A model generated the notes under the pieces. That model was not told where the DNA came from. It saw only the letters and a list, made by a program, of their open reading frames with translations, and made no database searches. From a candidate division KSB1 bacterium (GTDB taxonomy: Bacteria; Zhuqueibacterota; Zhuqueibacteria; Zhuqueibacterales; Zhuqueibacteraceae), in contig JAPDQB010000032.1 in the NCBI GenBank assembly GCA_034506175.1, positions 1 through 64,000 of the forward strand: a stretch of 64,000 bases of DNA, written 5' to 3'. Both the position numbers and the translations under genes were made by a program. Every line of letters starts with the position of its first letter. Position 1 is the stretch's first letter. This document shows, piece after piece, positions 42,301 to 50,949 of the stretch.

Positions 42301-43791
42301 TCAATCCGCCCATGCCCGTGCGCGCTCGACGGCTTTCTTCCAATTTTCATAAAATCGTTGTCGCACGGCTGAATCCATTTGCGGATCAAATCGCCTCTCC
42401 ATTTGCCAGTGATGCGACACGTCATCCAAACTCGACCAATATCCAACCGCGAGTCCAGCCAAATAAGCCGCGCCGAGCGCGGTCGTCTCCGTCACCGCCG
42501 GGCGAATCACCGGCGTGTTGAGAATATCGGCTTGAAATTGCATCAGCAAATTATTGGCGACGGCGCCGCCATCGACGCGCAATTCCGCCAGGGAAATTTT
42601 CGCATCGTCTTTCATGGCTTCGGCAAGATCGCGGGATTGATACGCAATGGACTCCAGCGCCGCGCGCGCAATATGGCTGCGATTGGCGCCGCGTGTCAAA
42701 CCGACGATGGTTCCGCGCGCCCGCGCGTCCCAATAAGGCGAGCCGAGCCCGACGAAAGCCGGCACCAGATAAATCCCGCCGTTGTCCTTCACCGCCGCCG
42801 CCAAAGCCTCGATTTCTGAGGACGAGGAAATCAATTTCATTTCATCGCGCAACCATTGCACCACCGCGCCGGCGATGAACACCGAGCCTTCAAGCGCGTA
42901 TTGAACTTTGTCCTTCCCAATTTGCCAGGCAATCGTCGTCAACAAACCGTTTTTCGAATGAAAAATTTGCTCGCCGGTTTGCATGAGCATGAAGCAGCCG
43001 GTGCCATAGGTGTTCTTCAACATGCCGGGCTTGAAGCAGGCTTGCCCGAACAACGCGGCCTGCTGATCGCCGGCGATTCCGGCAATCGGAATTTCGGCGC
43101 CAAACAGTTCCTTGATCGTCGCGCCGAAAACACCGCTGCTGGCTTGCACGTGCGGCAAGATTGCAGCGGGAATATCGAAATAAGAAAGAATGTCGCGATC
43201 CCAATCCCGGTGATGGATATTGTAAAGCAGCGTGCGCGAGGCATTGGAGCAATCGCTGGCGTGAGCCTTGCCGCCGGTCAATTTCCACAACAGCCAGGAG
43301 TCGATGGTGCCAAAAGCGAGATCGCCTTGTTGGGCGCGCTGGCGCAGACCGGCAACATTATCGAGCAGCCATTTGACTTTGGTGCCGGAAAAATACGGAT
43401 CGGGCACCAGACCCGTCCGCTGGGAAATTTTTTCAGCGCCAAAAGTTTTCCGGACTTCATCACAAATCGGCGCGGTGCGGCGATCCTGCCAGACGATGGC
43501 ATTGTGCACCGGCTGGCCGGTTTTACGATCCCACATCACGACAGTCTCGCGCTGATTGGTGATGCCGATGGCGGCAATGTCGCCCGCATTTAACTTTGCT
43601 TTCGACAAAGCCGTCTTGGCGGTGGCGAGCTGCGTCGCCCAAATTTCTTCGGGGTCGTGTTCCACCCAGCCGGGCTGCGGATAATGCTGCATGAACTCCT
43701 GCTGCGCGACGGCGAGGACGCGACCGTCGTGATCGAACACGATACTGCGACTGCTGGTGGTGCCTTGATCCAGGGCGAGAATGAATTTCAT
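42301..43791 (-). CDS. glpK: Glycerol kinase
   Basis: A 496-residue FGGY-family kinase that converts glycerol to sn-glycerol 3-phosphate. It starts [21 protein letters not shown] and has [19 protein letters not shown], the GlpK-specific substrate block [36 protein letters not shown], and the C-terminal [13 protein letters not shown] and [20 protein letters not shown]. Length is standard. ATG 43791 follows GAGGAA. No glycerol facilitator or glycerol-3-phosphate dehydrogenase lies nearby, so regulation as a glp operon cannot be seen. Confidence 0.96.
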   Translation of the reverse strand: MKFILALDQGTTSSRSIVFDHDGRVLAVAQQEFMQHYPQPGWVEHDPEEIWATQLATAKTALSKAKLNAGDIAAIGITNQRETVVMWDRKTGQPVHNAIVWQDRRTAPICDEVRKTFGAEKISQRTGLVPDPYFSGTKVKWLLDNVAGLRQRAQQGDLAFGTIDSWLLWKLTGGKAHASDCSNASRTLLYNIHHRDWDRDILSYFDIPAAILPHVQASSGVFGATIKELFGAEIPIAGIAGDQQAALFGQACFKPGMLKNTYGTGCFMLMQTGEQIFHSKNGLLTTIAWQIGKDKVQYALEGSVFIAGAVVQWLRDEMKLISSSSEIEALAAAVKDNGGIYLVPAFVGLGSPYWDARARGTIVGLTRGANRSHIARAALESIAYQSRDLAEAMKDDAKISLAELRVDGGAVANNLLMQFQADILNTPVIRPAVTETTALGAAYLAGLAVGYWSSLDDVSHHWQMERRFDPQMDSAVRQRFYENWKKAVERARAWAD

Positions 43792-44125
43792 TCAACAGTT
43801 CCTCATCATAATGTTTCGTATTAGCGCCTTCAAGCGCCGGGCGTTCAATACGTCTGAGCGCGTGAAATGCGCCTGGCTGGAGAAGCCGATCTGACTTTTT
43901 GAGCGATGGCAGTCATGATTAACAACGATAAAAATTTTTTTCGAAAAAGCAAATCGCGCGGCCCCAAAAACAAAAGGCGGCCGCGCCGAAGCACGATCGC
44001 CTTTGATCTTTTTCCCAGCCGCGAGTTTGTCGCGCGATCATCTTTGCCGGCGAGCGCATGCAGGCGGGAAGCCCAATGTCACTAACTTTTCACGACAGGC
44101 GCCTGGGCTTTGAGTTCTTGCATAA
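43792..44125. other. Intergenic segment with a GC-rich stem-loop
   Basis: No gene is seen. A perfect 8-bp inverted repeat GCGCGGCC/GGCCGCGC (43956-43963 with 43979-43986) has a 15-base A-rich loop and lies upstream of glpK on the minus strand. A second GC-rich patch follows at 44020-44075. It may be a terminator or part of a 5' leader. It matched no riboswitch I know. Confidence 0.4.
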
Positions 44126-44374
44126 GTCCAAACCACGGACGGCCAAATTTTTATATTGGTCCGTTACGCGATCACAGCGGAAAAAATTATTGGCCAGGAC
44201 GAGAACGGCAAGCCGTATGAAGAATCGCTGCAAAACATTAAACGCCTCACGGTCATTCGCAAGTTGAGCACAGGCAGCACGATCACCGTTACCCTATTTA
44301 CGTTGAGCTTTTTGTGCATTTTTGCTTTGGGGTTGGCGATAATCTTATCCGGCGGTTTAAGTTTTGGCACATAA
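44126..44374 (+). pseudogene. N-terminally truncated paralogue of the next lipoprotein
   Basis: The frame opens after a stop at 44123-44125 and reads VQTTDGQIFILVRYAITAEK IIGQ, then NIKRLTVIRKLSTGSTITVT and a hydrophobic C-terminus, ending at 44374. It aligns in order with the downstream lipoprotein (KVWHVFLKSGEEYVVKKP, DDLVGK, EIERISAEHL, TMITIS plus hydrophobic end). The only start in the frame is TTG at 44156. The signal and first strand are missing, so it looks like the remains of a tandem duplicate, although the short 72-residue form could still be made. Confidence 0.6.
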
Positions 44375-44377
44375 TTT

Positions 44378-44770
44378 ATGACCATGAAAATGACCAGCAC
44401 GGCTCATCCGTTTATCGTCGGTTTAATCCTGAGCTTCATCCTGTGGACGCTTTCTTGCACCAGGCAAGCTCCGGTGGCTATAGATGAGCGCGGCTTGAAA
44501 CAAGCAAAAGTCTGGCATGTGTTCTTAAAATCCGGCGAAGAATATGTGGTCAAAAAACCGAAAATTGAGGATGACGATCTGGTTGGAAAAACTTGGACAG
44601 ATGTCACCAAAACTCGCGAAAAAGAAATAAGAATCTCGCACAACGAAATCGAACGAATCAGCGCGGAGCATCTTGACAGCCGCCGCACGATGATCACCAT
44701 CAGCATCAGTGTTATCATATTGGCGCCGGTCATTTATTTTCCTTCTCAATCCGGCGATGGGTTCCAATAA
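44378..44770 (+). CDS. Small lipoprotein with C-terminal membrane segment
   Basis: A 130-residue protein with a lipoprotein signal (LWTLSC, Cys27), a soluble beta-rich part (KVWHVFLKSGEEYVVKKPKI, then EIRISHNEIERIS) and a hydrophobic helix at about 108-125. The family is unknown to me. Its start is 3 bp after the stop of the truncated paralogue, and its stop codon directly abuts the stop codon of the convergent ATP-grasp gene. The soluble part resembles a small SH3-like or LSM-like fold, but this is only an impression. Confidence 0.65.
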   Translation: MTMKMTSTAHPFIVGLILSFILWTLSCTRQAPVAIDERGLKQAKVWHVFLKSGEEYVVKKPKIEDDDLVGKTWTDVTKTREKEIRISHNEIERISAEHLDSRRTMITISISVIILAPVIYFPSQSGDGFQ

Positions 44771-45976
44771 TCAGCTCGTCGGCTTATCCGGCGGCGGCAG
44801 CTTGGCGAAAAAGTCTGCATAAATGCGCCGGGAGTATTCGTCCTGCAAAACGCGGACGCGATGCTGATCGGGTGAGGCGATGACGAAGCCAACGTGATTT
44901 TTCTTGCGCAAACGAAAAACGATTTCGGGATCATTATAGGCCGAGGTGTCGGGATATTCTTGTTGCGCCAGCGAGATGATGACGGCGCCATAATCTTGCC
45001 GAGGCGGCGGCAGCTCGTACGGTTTCTCATCTTGCGCGATTTCGATTTTCGCCCACTCCGCCCACAGGTTGATGCCGGTCGCGCCTTCGACCATCTCGAC
45101 GATATTGGCGCCGCCCACCCGCGCCGCGGTTTCGAGAAAATAAAACCGGCCATCGTCACGGCCTTTGATAAATTCCGTGTGCGTCACGCCGCGAACGAAT
45201 CCGAGCGCGCCCATCACCTGCCAATTTAGCGCCTTCAGGGTCTGTTCGTCAGCCGAGCCGCGCGGCATCGTGCGCGTGGTGAAAACGCCGCCCTCGTGCG
45301 AAACCGTCATCGGCGGCAGGCCATATTCATGCGCTTCCGCAAAAACCACCTCGCGCTCCGAGACAATCGCGTCAACATGGAAAATATCGCCGGCGATGTA
45401 ACGTTCCAGCACGTAAAATGATTGACGGTCGCCCAGCGCCTCGAGATGCGGCCACAGTTCATCGGGCGAGTTGACTTTTTTGATCCCGACGGACGAGGCT
45501 TCGGAGCGCGGCTTCAAAACCCATGGCCCGGGGCTGCTCGCCATAAACTCCCGAATGACGTCGTGATTCACCGTGTGCACGAAATCCGGCACCAGCAAGC
45601 CGCGGTCGCGGGCGCGCACCCGCATCGCCAACTTGTCGCGAAAAAAACGCGCGGTGGATTCGCCCATGCCGGGAATGCGCAAATGCTCGCGCAGTGCCGC
45701 GGCCATTTCGACGTCGTAATCATCCAGCGGCACGACGCGATGAATAACGCGCGAGCGGGCCATGTAACTCACGCCGAGAATCACATCGTTACGATTGTAA
45801 AGATCGGGAAGATAAAACATCTCGTCGATGCTTTCGGCCGGCCAATCGGCATGTTCCAAATCCTGTGTCGTCAGCAAAAAAACCGTACAGCCCTGCCGCT
45901 TGCATTCACGAAGAAACTCCTGCCCTTTTTCGTAGCTGGCAAGACAAAGAATCGTTTTGGGAGGTGATCCGGCCAT
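44771..45976 (-). CDS. ATP-grasp ligase, substrate unknown
   Basis: A 401-residue ATP-grasp enzyme that would join a carboxylate to an amine or thiol through an acyl-phosphate. The pre-ATP-grasp part is residues 1-110. ATP-binding and catalytic motifs follow: PWVLKPRSEASSVGIKKV, SFYVLERYIAGDIFHVDAIV and FYFLETAARVGGANIVEMVE. It resembles CarB-/biotin-carboxylase-type single-chain ligases annotated only as ATP-grasp proteins. The partner gene is not evident; ychF upstream is a housekeeping gene. Its own stop codon abuts the convergent lipoprotein stop. Confidence 0.85.
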   Translation of the reverse strand: MAGSPPKTILCLASYEKGQEFLRECKRQGCTVFLLTTQDLEHADWPAESIDEMFYLPDLYNRNDVILGVSYMARSRVIHRVVPLDDYDVEMAAALREHLRIPGMGESTARFFRDKLAMRVRARDRGLLVPDFVHTVNHDVIREFMASSPGPWVLKPRSEASSVGIKKVNSPDELWPHLEALGDRQSFYVLERYIAGDIFHVDAIVSEREVVFAEAHEYGLPPMTVSHEGGVFTTRTMPRGSADEQTLKALNWQVMGALGFVRGVTHTEFIKGRDDGRFYFLETAARVGGANIVEMVEGATGINLWAEWAKIEIAQDEKPYELPPPRQDYGAVIISLAQQEYPDTSAYNDPEIVFRLRKKNHVGFVIASPDQHRVRVLQDEYSRRIYADFFAKLPPPDKPTS

Positions 45977-46000
45977 GACGTAGGCTCCTGTTGGTAATGC

Positions 46001-46037
46001 CGTAAAACGTAATGCGTAATTGACGGATTACGTTTTA
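46001..46037. repeat. Period-7 repeat with inverted arms at the ychF stop
   Basis: Heptads CGTAAAA, CGTAATG and CGTAATT run from 46001, and TAAAACGTAAT (46003-46013) is perfectly inverted by ATTACGTTTTA (46027-46037). The right arm contains the ychF stop codon (46035-46037). It could fold as a hairpin at the transcript end, although the stem is AT-rich. Confidence 0.7.
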
Positions 46038-47117
46038 AATATTGAAGCGAATATTCAAAATATCCCCATCCTTGACGATGTAGTCTTTTCCCTCCAATCG
46101 CAGTACGCCCTTTTCTTTGCAGGCGTGAAAGCTGCCGTGCTTGATGAAATCCTCGTAAGACACGGTTTCGGCGCGGATGAAGCCCTTTTCGAGATCGGAA
46201 TGAATGACGCCGGCGGCCTGCTGGGCGTTAGTGCCGGCGCGGATCGTCCATGAGCGGCATTCGTCTTCGCCGGCGGTGAAAAAGGAAATCAATCCCAACA
46301 GTTCGTACGAGCTGCGAATCAATTTGTGCAACGCCGGCTCTGTGATGCCGAGATCGGCCATGAACACGGCCGCGTCTTCCGGGCGCAATTCGGAAATCTC
46401 GCGCTCGATCTCGGCGCTCAACGAAGTCAAGGCGCAATGCGGCGTGACAAAGCGCGACAGTTGTTTTTCAATTTCCGCCGCCTTCGGAATTTGGTCTTCA
46501 GCAATGTTGATGACGTACAGCAGCGGCTTGAGCGTGAGAAATTGATACCCTCGCAAGGCGCGATTTTCTTCGGCGGTCAGTTCCAGCTCGCGCAAAGGTT
46601 TTTCCTGATCGAGCAGCGCTTTGCAGCGTTTCATCAGCGCGAGCTCTTTTTGATTTTGCGGGTCCTTGGTTTTGGCAAGGTTTTTTTCCAAACGTTCAAG
46701 CCGCGACTCCACCAGTGCCAGATCGCTCAGCCAAAATTCACTGTTGATAAATTCCATGTCTTTGGCAGGATCAATGCGGCCAAAGGGATGTGGATGAGCT
46801 TCATTTTCAAAATCACGCACGACGAGCAAAATCGCGTCGACGTTTTTCAAATTGCCGATGAATTGTGCCGGCAGACCCCTGGGTGCCTTGCCGTCGCCTT
46901 CGAAGCCAGGCACTTTGACGTACTCGATGGTCGCGTTGATCTGCCGTTTCGGGTTGAACATGGCGGTCAAGCGCTCCAATCTCTCGTCCGGAACTTTGAC
47001 GATACCGCGTTCGGCTTCTTGTTTATGATAGCCGCTCTCCTCGCTTTTATGTTTCAATAACGTCGAAAAAATTGTCGTCTTGCCGGCGCCCGGCAAGCCC
47101 ACAATTCCGATTTGCAT
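46035..47117 (-). CDS. ychF: Ribosome-associated ATPase YchF (Obg family)
   Basis: A 360-residue P-loop protein of the Obg/YchF family that binds ribosomes and prefers ATP to GTP. The G1 loop is GLPGAGKTT near the N-terminus, G3 is VPGFEG, the G4 position reads NIAED in place of NKxD, which explains ATP use, and the C-terminal TGS domain has SWTIRAGTNAQQAAGVIHSDLEKGFIRA. Length and order are standard. Housekeeping gene, about 75 bp after mlaD on the same strand. Confidence 0.96.
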   Translation of the reverse strand: MQIGIVGLPGAGKTTIFSTLLKHKSEESGYHKQEAERGIVKVPDERLERLTAMFNPKRQINATIEYVKVPGFEGDGKAPRGLPAQFIGNLKNVDAILLVVRDFENEAHPHPFGRIDPAKDMEFINSEFWLSDLALVESRLERLEKNLAKTKDPQNQKELALMKRCKALLDQEKPLRELELTAEENRALRGYQFLTLKPLLYVINIAEDQIPKAAEIEKQLSRFVTPHCALTSLSAEIEREISELRPEDAAVFMADLGITEPALHKLIRSSYELLGLISFFTAGEDECRSWTIRAGTNAQQAAGVIHSDLEKGFIRAETVSYEDFIKHGSFHACKEKGVLRLEGKDYIVKDGDILNIRFNI

Positions 47118-47157
47118 TTTGCTTCCTCATTTATTCTTGATTTGAAATTTCGCCCGA

Positions 47158-47185
47158 CCAGCATCCTGCAACAAGCATCCAACAA
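47158..47185. repeat. Period-7 repeat after the mlaD stop
   Basis: Four heptads, CCAGCAT, CCTGCAA, CAAGCAT and CCAACAA, lie five bases beyond the stop codon of the minus-strand mlaD gene and ahead of ychF. Confidence 0.75.
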
Positions 47186-47189
47186 TGAG

Positions 47190-48074
47190 CTAAAATAGCT
47201 CTATTTTAATGTATTTCTGCGGATGCTTTTTGACGTCGAGGATCAGCAAATCCAGGTGTTGCGTGAATTTTTCGAGATTGCGATACAGCGTGTCGCTTTG
47301 AATCAGCTTGCCGAGCGAGCCTTCACCGCGTTCGATTTTGCCGAGCAGATTTTCGATGGAGCCGGCGGCGCGGTCGAAACGTGCGGTGGCATTTTTCAGG
47401 CTGCCCGAGCTGGAGTCCAAATTGGCAATAACTTCTTGTATGCTCCTGCCTTCCGGCGCGGTCAACCGCTCGAGATTTTTTGCGGCGGTCCGCAAGCTCA
47501 CGATGGCGGTTTCGATTTCACCCATGTCTTTCACGACCACCTCCGCCACCGCGCCGGAAATCGTATTGAGATTCCGCAGGCTGCCCTTGAGGCTGGCTTC
47601 GGTGTTTTCGTCAAACGTCGAGCGAAAGCGCTTCAACAGCACGGCGATGTCTTCACCAATCGGCGCAGCGGCCTCGGCCAACTCGAAGAAGTCAGTCTCC
47701 AGAGTTCCGGCAATCACATCACCGGGCTTCAACTTTTCATTTGCCGTGCCGCGGACGATTTCAATGGCTTTGTCGCCGAGCAGCGTCAGATTGCGCAAAA
47801 CCGCCTTCGAGTCACGCGGAAATTCGTAACGTGAATCGATGAGCAGCCTGACTTCGACTTTTACGCCGGCGAGTTGCATCTCCTTGGTCTGGCCGATTTT
47901 CAAACCTGAAACGATCACCGGATCCTGTTGATCGAGGCCGATGACCGTATCAAAAATCGCGGTGATCTCATATTCCTTTTTGCTGAAGGAGTATTCACGC
48001 AGATACATCACGCCGAAAAAGAGAATCAGAATGGCGATAACAATCACGATCCCGACGCGAGCTTCGTAACTCAT
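47190..48074 (-). CDS. mlaD: MCE-family lipid transport protein MlaD
   Basis: A 294-residue periplasmic protein anchored by one N-terminal helix (GIVIVIAILILFFGVMYL). The MCE domain (about residues 35-115) has GLDQQDPVIVSGLKIGQ and LTLLGDKAIEI. A long helical C-terminus (about 120-290, with SLRNLNTISGAVAEVV and GRSIQEVIANLDSSSGSLKN) is typical of MCE proteins that form a hexamer with a helical tube or pore for phospholipid transfer between membranes. The permease gene mlaE lies upstream at 48237. No mlaF ATPase gene lies between or beside them, which is unusual. Confidence 0.9.
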   Translation of the reverse strand: MSYEARVGIVIVIAILILFFGVMYLREYSFSKKEYEITAIFDTVIGLDQQDPVIVSGLKIGQTKEMQLAGVKVEVRLLIDSRYEFPRDSKAVLRNLTLLGDKAIEIVRGTANEKLKPGDVIAGTLETDFFELAEAAAPIGEDIAVLLKRFRSTFDENTEASLKGSLRNLNTISGAVAEVVVKDMGEIETAIVSLRTAAKNLERLTAPEGRSIQEVIANLDSSSGSLKNATARFDRAAGSIENLLGKIERGEGSLGKLIQSDTLYRNLEKFTQHLDLLILDVKKHPQKYIKIELF

Positions 48075-48098
48075 ATTTCCTCCTCTCCTGTCAATAAG

Positions 48099-48146
48099 TA
48101 CTCCTACTTCTACTCTTACTATTACTCCTACTCCTACTATGACTCG
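48099..48146. repeat. Period-6 short tandem repeat between mlaE and mlaD
   Basis: Eight hexamers of TACTCC/TACTTC/TACTAT type run in phase from 48099 to 48146. The same style recurs at 49866-49889. This resembles the heptad arrays in other spacers but with a six-base period. Confidence 0.85.
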
Positions 48147-48236
48147 TTTTTGGAAATTGTTTGATAATAATTACGAGTAGGAGAGCGGAGGATAAGCAGG
48201 AAGATAAATTACAGTATCAATTCAAAACGGTGATTG

Positions 48237-49007
48237 CTACAACAACAAGGCGGCAAGCACATAATCCAACACCAGAATAACCAAACAGGCCGCCACCACG
48301 GCGCGGGTGGTGGCGCGGCCGACGCCCTCGGCGCCGCCAGTCGTGTGAAATCCTTCGTAACAGCCGATCAATGTAATACTGATGCCGAAAAAAACGCTTT
48401 TGATGATGCCATAAACGGCGTCCCAGACTTTGAACCATAGGCGGAAGCCTTTGAAAAATTCCGTCGTGGTCAGATCGATGGTGGCGACGGAGATCAGCCA
48501 GCCGCCGACGATGCCGACAAAATCGGCGAACACCGTGAGCACCGGCAGCATGAACATGCCGGCAACGACGCGGGGAATTACCAAAAAGGCCACCGGATTG
48601 ATGGCAAGCGATTCCAAGGCATCGATTTGCTCGGTCACGCGCATCGTGCCAAGCTCGGCCGCGATGCTGGCGCCGACTCGACCGGCGAGGACCAGTGCTG
48701 TGATGACCGGCCCCAACTCCAGAATCATCGATTCGCCCACAGCGCTGCCGACGACATACAGCGGCACATAACCGGTGATCTGATAAGCGGCCTGCACCGA
48801 GGTCACCATGCCGCTGAATGTTGCCGTGATCAACACAATGGGCAGGGAGCGGTTGCCGATGATATACATCTGCTCAGGAATGCGCCGGAGGTAGATTCGC
48901 GTGTCGCGTAACGAGCGCAACATCGTTGCGATTAAAATGCTAAAACGGCCGATGTTCTCAAAATGCAACAGCGCCCCTTGACCGACAGTTTTGAATACGG
49001 TAGTCAT
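48237..49007 (-). CDS. mlaE: MlaE-type ABC transporter permease
   Basis: A 256-residue inner-membrane permease of the MlaE family for phospholipid trafficking. It has the family blocks SLPIVLITATFSGMVTSVQAA, ELGPVITALVLAGRVGASIAAELGTM and TEQIDALESLAINP, followed by hydrophobic helices and GCYEGFHTTGGAEGVGRATTRAVV at the cytoplasmic ATPase-facing loop. The ATG at 49007 is preferred over an upstream Met (49043) because the extra residues come from the heptad repeat. The partner mlaD follows at 48074. The ATPase mlaF is not in the window next to them. Confidence 0.92.
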   Translation of the reverse strand: MTTVFKTVGQGALLHFENIGRFSILIATMLRSLRDTRIYLRRIPEQMYIIGNRSLPIVLITATFSGMVTSVQAAYQITGYVPLYVVGSAVGESMILELGPVITALVLAGRVGASIAAELGTMRVTEQIDALESLAINPVAFLVIPRVVAGMFMLPVLTVFADFVGIVGGWLISVATIDLTTTEFFKGFRLWFKVWDAVYGIIKSVFFGISITLIGCYEGFHTTGGAEGVGRATTRAVVAACLVILVLDYVLAALLL

Positions 49008-49022
49008 ACTGAAAAATGTTTG

Positions 49023-49088
49023 CCGGTTAGCCAGTTGAAACAATTAATTAAACGGGCAAGCTGGTTAACTGGTGAACCGGCCAACAGA
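49023..49088. repeat. Diverged period-7 repeat between esterase gene and mlaE
   Basis: A degenerate heptad series (CCGGTTA, GCCAGTT, then AAGCTGG, TTAACTG and GTGAACC) fills the space from the esterase stop codon at 49089 to near the mlaE start. It is less exact than the others. Confidence 0.6.
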
Positions 49089-49820
49089 TTAAAAACGTGA
49101 ACCGAGATAATGCGGCAACATGCGGTGCCAGGCCCACCACTCGTGGGGAATGTCATGCCCCCACAGATCAAGCTCGTGCTGAATCCCTTTGGCCGTGAGA
49201 ATCTCCGACAGCCGGCGCGAATGATGTGGCCCTTCATACGCGCCCTGGCCGCTGACGATGTAAATGTGGCGTTTGTGGCGCAACATCGGCAGATAGTAAT
49301 CATCATTCAAATTCGGCAGATAATCGACCGGACTGTTGAAGTAACAATTGTCGTCGTAGTAGCCGTCGGTGTAAATTTTCACGTCAAACGTTCCGCTCAT
49401 GGCGATCATCCCGTCGAACAAATCCGGACGGCGAAAAAAAGTGTTGGCGGCATGAAACGCGCCGAGGCTGGCGCCGGAAGTAATCGTCATCACCCGGCCA
49501 TGGCAATGATGGTGAATAAAGGGAACCACTTCATTCACGACATACTCATTATACTGCTGATGCCGTATCGCCCGGTGCGCCGGGTGCATGTCCTTGTTCA
49601 GCCAGCTCTCCATGTTGATGCTGTTGATGGAAAAAACCTTGCACTTGCCGGAATCGATAAATTGGGCGATGGCGCCGATCAGGGAAAATCTTTCATACTC
49701 CAAATAATCCGCTGCTGCGGTCGGGAACATCAACAATGCAAAGCCATAATGCCCGTAAACGGCAATTTCCATGTTTTTGTGGAGACGCGGACTCCACCAC
49801 GAGTGAATTTCGCGGTGCAT
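49089..49820 (-). CDS. Esterase-like alpha/beta-hydrolase
   Basis: A 243-residue alpha/beta-hydrolase of the putative esterase (esterase D-like) superfamily. The nucleophile elbow is TSGASLGAFHA. The His region is LWGHDIPHEWWAWH, near the end. An Asp/Tyr-rich loop (YTDGYYDDNCYFNSPVDYL) precedes the late strands. No signal peptide is visible, so it acts in the cytoplasm. ATG 49820 follows GGGAGG. The substrate is unknown; homologues of this kind are usually annotated only as esterase family proteins. Confidence 0.85.
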   Translation of the reverse strand: MHREIHSWWSPRLHKNMEIAVYGHYGFALLMFPTAAADYLEYERFSLIGAIAQFIDSGKCKVFSINSINMESWLNKDMHPAHRAIRHQQYNEYVVNEVVPFIHHHCHGRVMTITSGASLGAFHAANTFFRRPDLFDGMIAMSGTFDVKIYTDGYYDDNCYFNSPVDYLPNLNDDYYLPMLRHKRHIYIVSGQGAYEGPHHSRRLSEILTAKGIQHELDLWGHDIPHEWWAWHRMLPHYLGSRF

Positions 49821-50110
49821 ACTTTTTCCTCCCGTAAGGGCTCAAATAATGAATAGCTTCACACCTACTCTGATTCTTACTCCTGCTTCAATATATAAAA
49901 ATAAGACGCTGTGTCCAAGTAAATTTTTATGGCGGAGCCATACCTGGCAGCATCGAAAAGAAAAACGGGAAAGGCTGCAACGACAAGCCATTCCCGTTCA
50001 GTTCTTTTGGGTTCACTGTTAATTTCCAACATTGTTTGACCGAAAGCTTTTCCGAAATTCTCAATTTGTTTTCCAACCAAATTTTTCCCATATTATCCTC
50101 CAGAGACCGC
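49821..50110. other. Intergenic segment with hexamer repeat
   Basis: No gene is supported. Hexamers TACTCT, GATTCT and TACTCC at 49866-49889 continue the style of 48099-48146. Short open frames on the minus strand here have no protein-like pattern. The transposase remnant follows. Confidence 0.5.
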
Positions 50111-50440
50111 CACGCGATCCGAAGAACAAGTTTCGCTAAAAAGAGCTTCCCGCAATTCGATGAAAATACCTGGTATAGCGTCGACGGTGATGACACCATC
50201 CAAGGTAGCGAGGCGCTCTTTCAGCCGGCGGGGTGGAAGACACTTTGTCGTTTCGTGGCCATGCGAATTCGCAAAGACGCGAAGCACACGCTGATGGGTT
50301 GTCGGCGATCCCCTCAAAAAGGTTTGAGCATAATCGCGCTTTTTTCCAAATCGCGCTGTTCAGCTATAATCTGTGGCAACACCTCAAGGTCTTTGCCATG
50401 GTTGAAAGTCATACACCATTGATCGAAGAATCAAATTCAA
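50111..50440 (+). pseudogene. Remnant of an IS1380-family transposase
   Basis: One frame reads FPQFDENTW, then ALFQPAGWKTLCRFVAMRIRKD, the block near the end of IS1380-family (DDE) transposases. A different frame then reads HADGLSAIPSKRFEHNRA and FFQIALFSYNLWQHLKVFA, which is the family C-terminus. The switch of frame near 50270-50300 and the lack of the first 250-300 residues show a dead fragment. No terminal inverted repeats or target duplication were found. Its 3' part runs close to the start of the VOC gene. Confidence 0.75.
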
Positions 50441-50470
50441 GAAAAAATAATGAACCCGGAGACTGAACCC

Positions 50471-50884
50471 ATGCCAACCGTCACCGGCGTTTTGGAAACC
50501 GCCTTGTACGTCGAAGACCTGCCGCGCGCGAGGCGATTTTATCAAACGCTCTTCGGCTTCGCTCTGCTTTTCTCGGATGATCGCGCGTGCGGGATGAACG
50601 TGGCCGGCAAACAGGTTCTCCTGCTCTTTAAAAAAGGCGCTTCAATCAAGCCGATTCAAACTTCCGGCGGCATCATCCCGCCTCACGACGGCGCCGGGCA
50701 AATGCATTTGGCTTTCTCCATTTCGGCAGTCGAGCTTGAGGAGTGGGAAAAATGGCTGAAGCAAAACGGCGTGGCGATTGACAGCAAAGTCAACTGGCCG
50801 GCCGGCGGGCAAAGCCTGTATTTTCGCGATCCGGATCAGCACGTCATCGAGCTGGTCACGCCGGGAACGTGGGCGATTTATTAA
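50471..50884 (+). CDS. VOC-family (glyoxalase/bleomycin-resistance-like) protein
   Basis: A 137-residue protein of the vicinal-oxygen-chelate fold with paired beta-alpha-beta-beta-beta modules. It has LETALYVEDLPRARRFYQTLFGF at the start and QSLYFRDPDQHVIELVTPG at the end, where His and Glu would bind metal. Members include dioxygenases, glyoxalases and antibiotic-binding proteins; the exact role is unknown. The ATG at 50471 is chosen because GGAG lies nine bases upstream, against ATG at 50450. Confidence 0.85.
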   Translation: MPTVTGVLETALYVEDLPRARRFYQTLFGFALLFSDDRACGMNVAGKQVLLLFKKGASIKPIQTSGGIIPPHDGAGQMHLAFSISAVELEEWEKWLKQNGVAIDSKVNWPAGGQSLYFRDPDQHVIELVTPGTWAIY

Positions 50885-50949
50885 ACGCTTGAATCGAATT
50901 TTTGTCATATAAGAAAACCAACTGATTCATTCATTTATGAGGAGGAACT

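Noticed and set aside
43792..44125. A riboswitch ahead of glpK
   Set aside because: Only a stem-loop is visible; no known riboswitch consensus could be matched.
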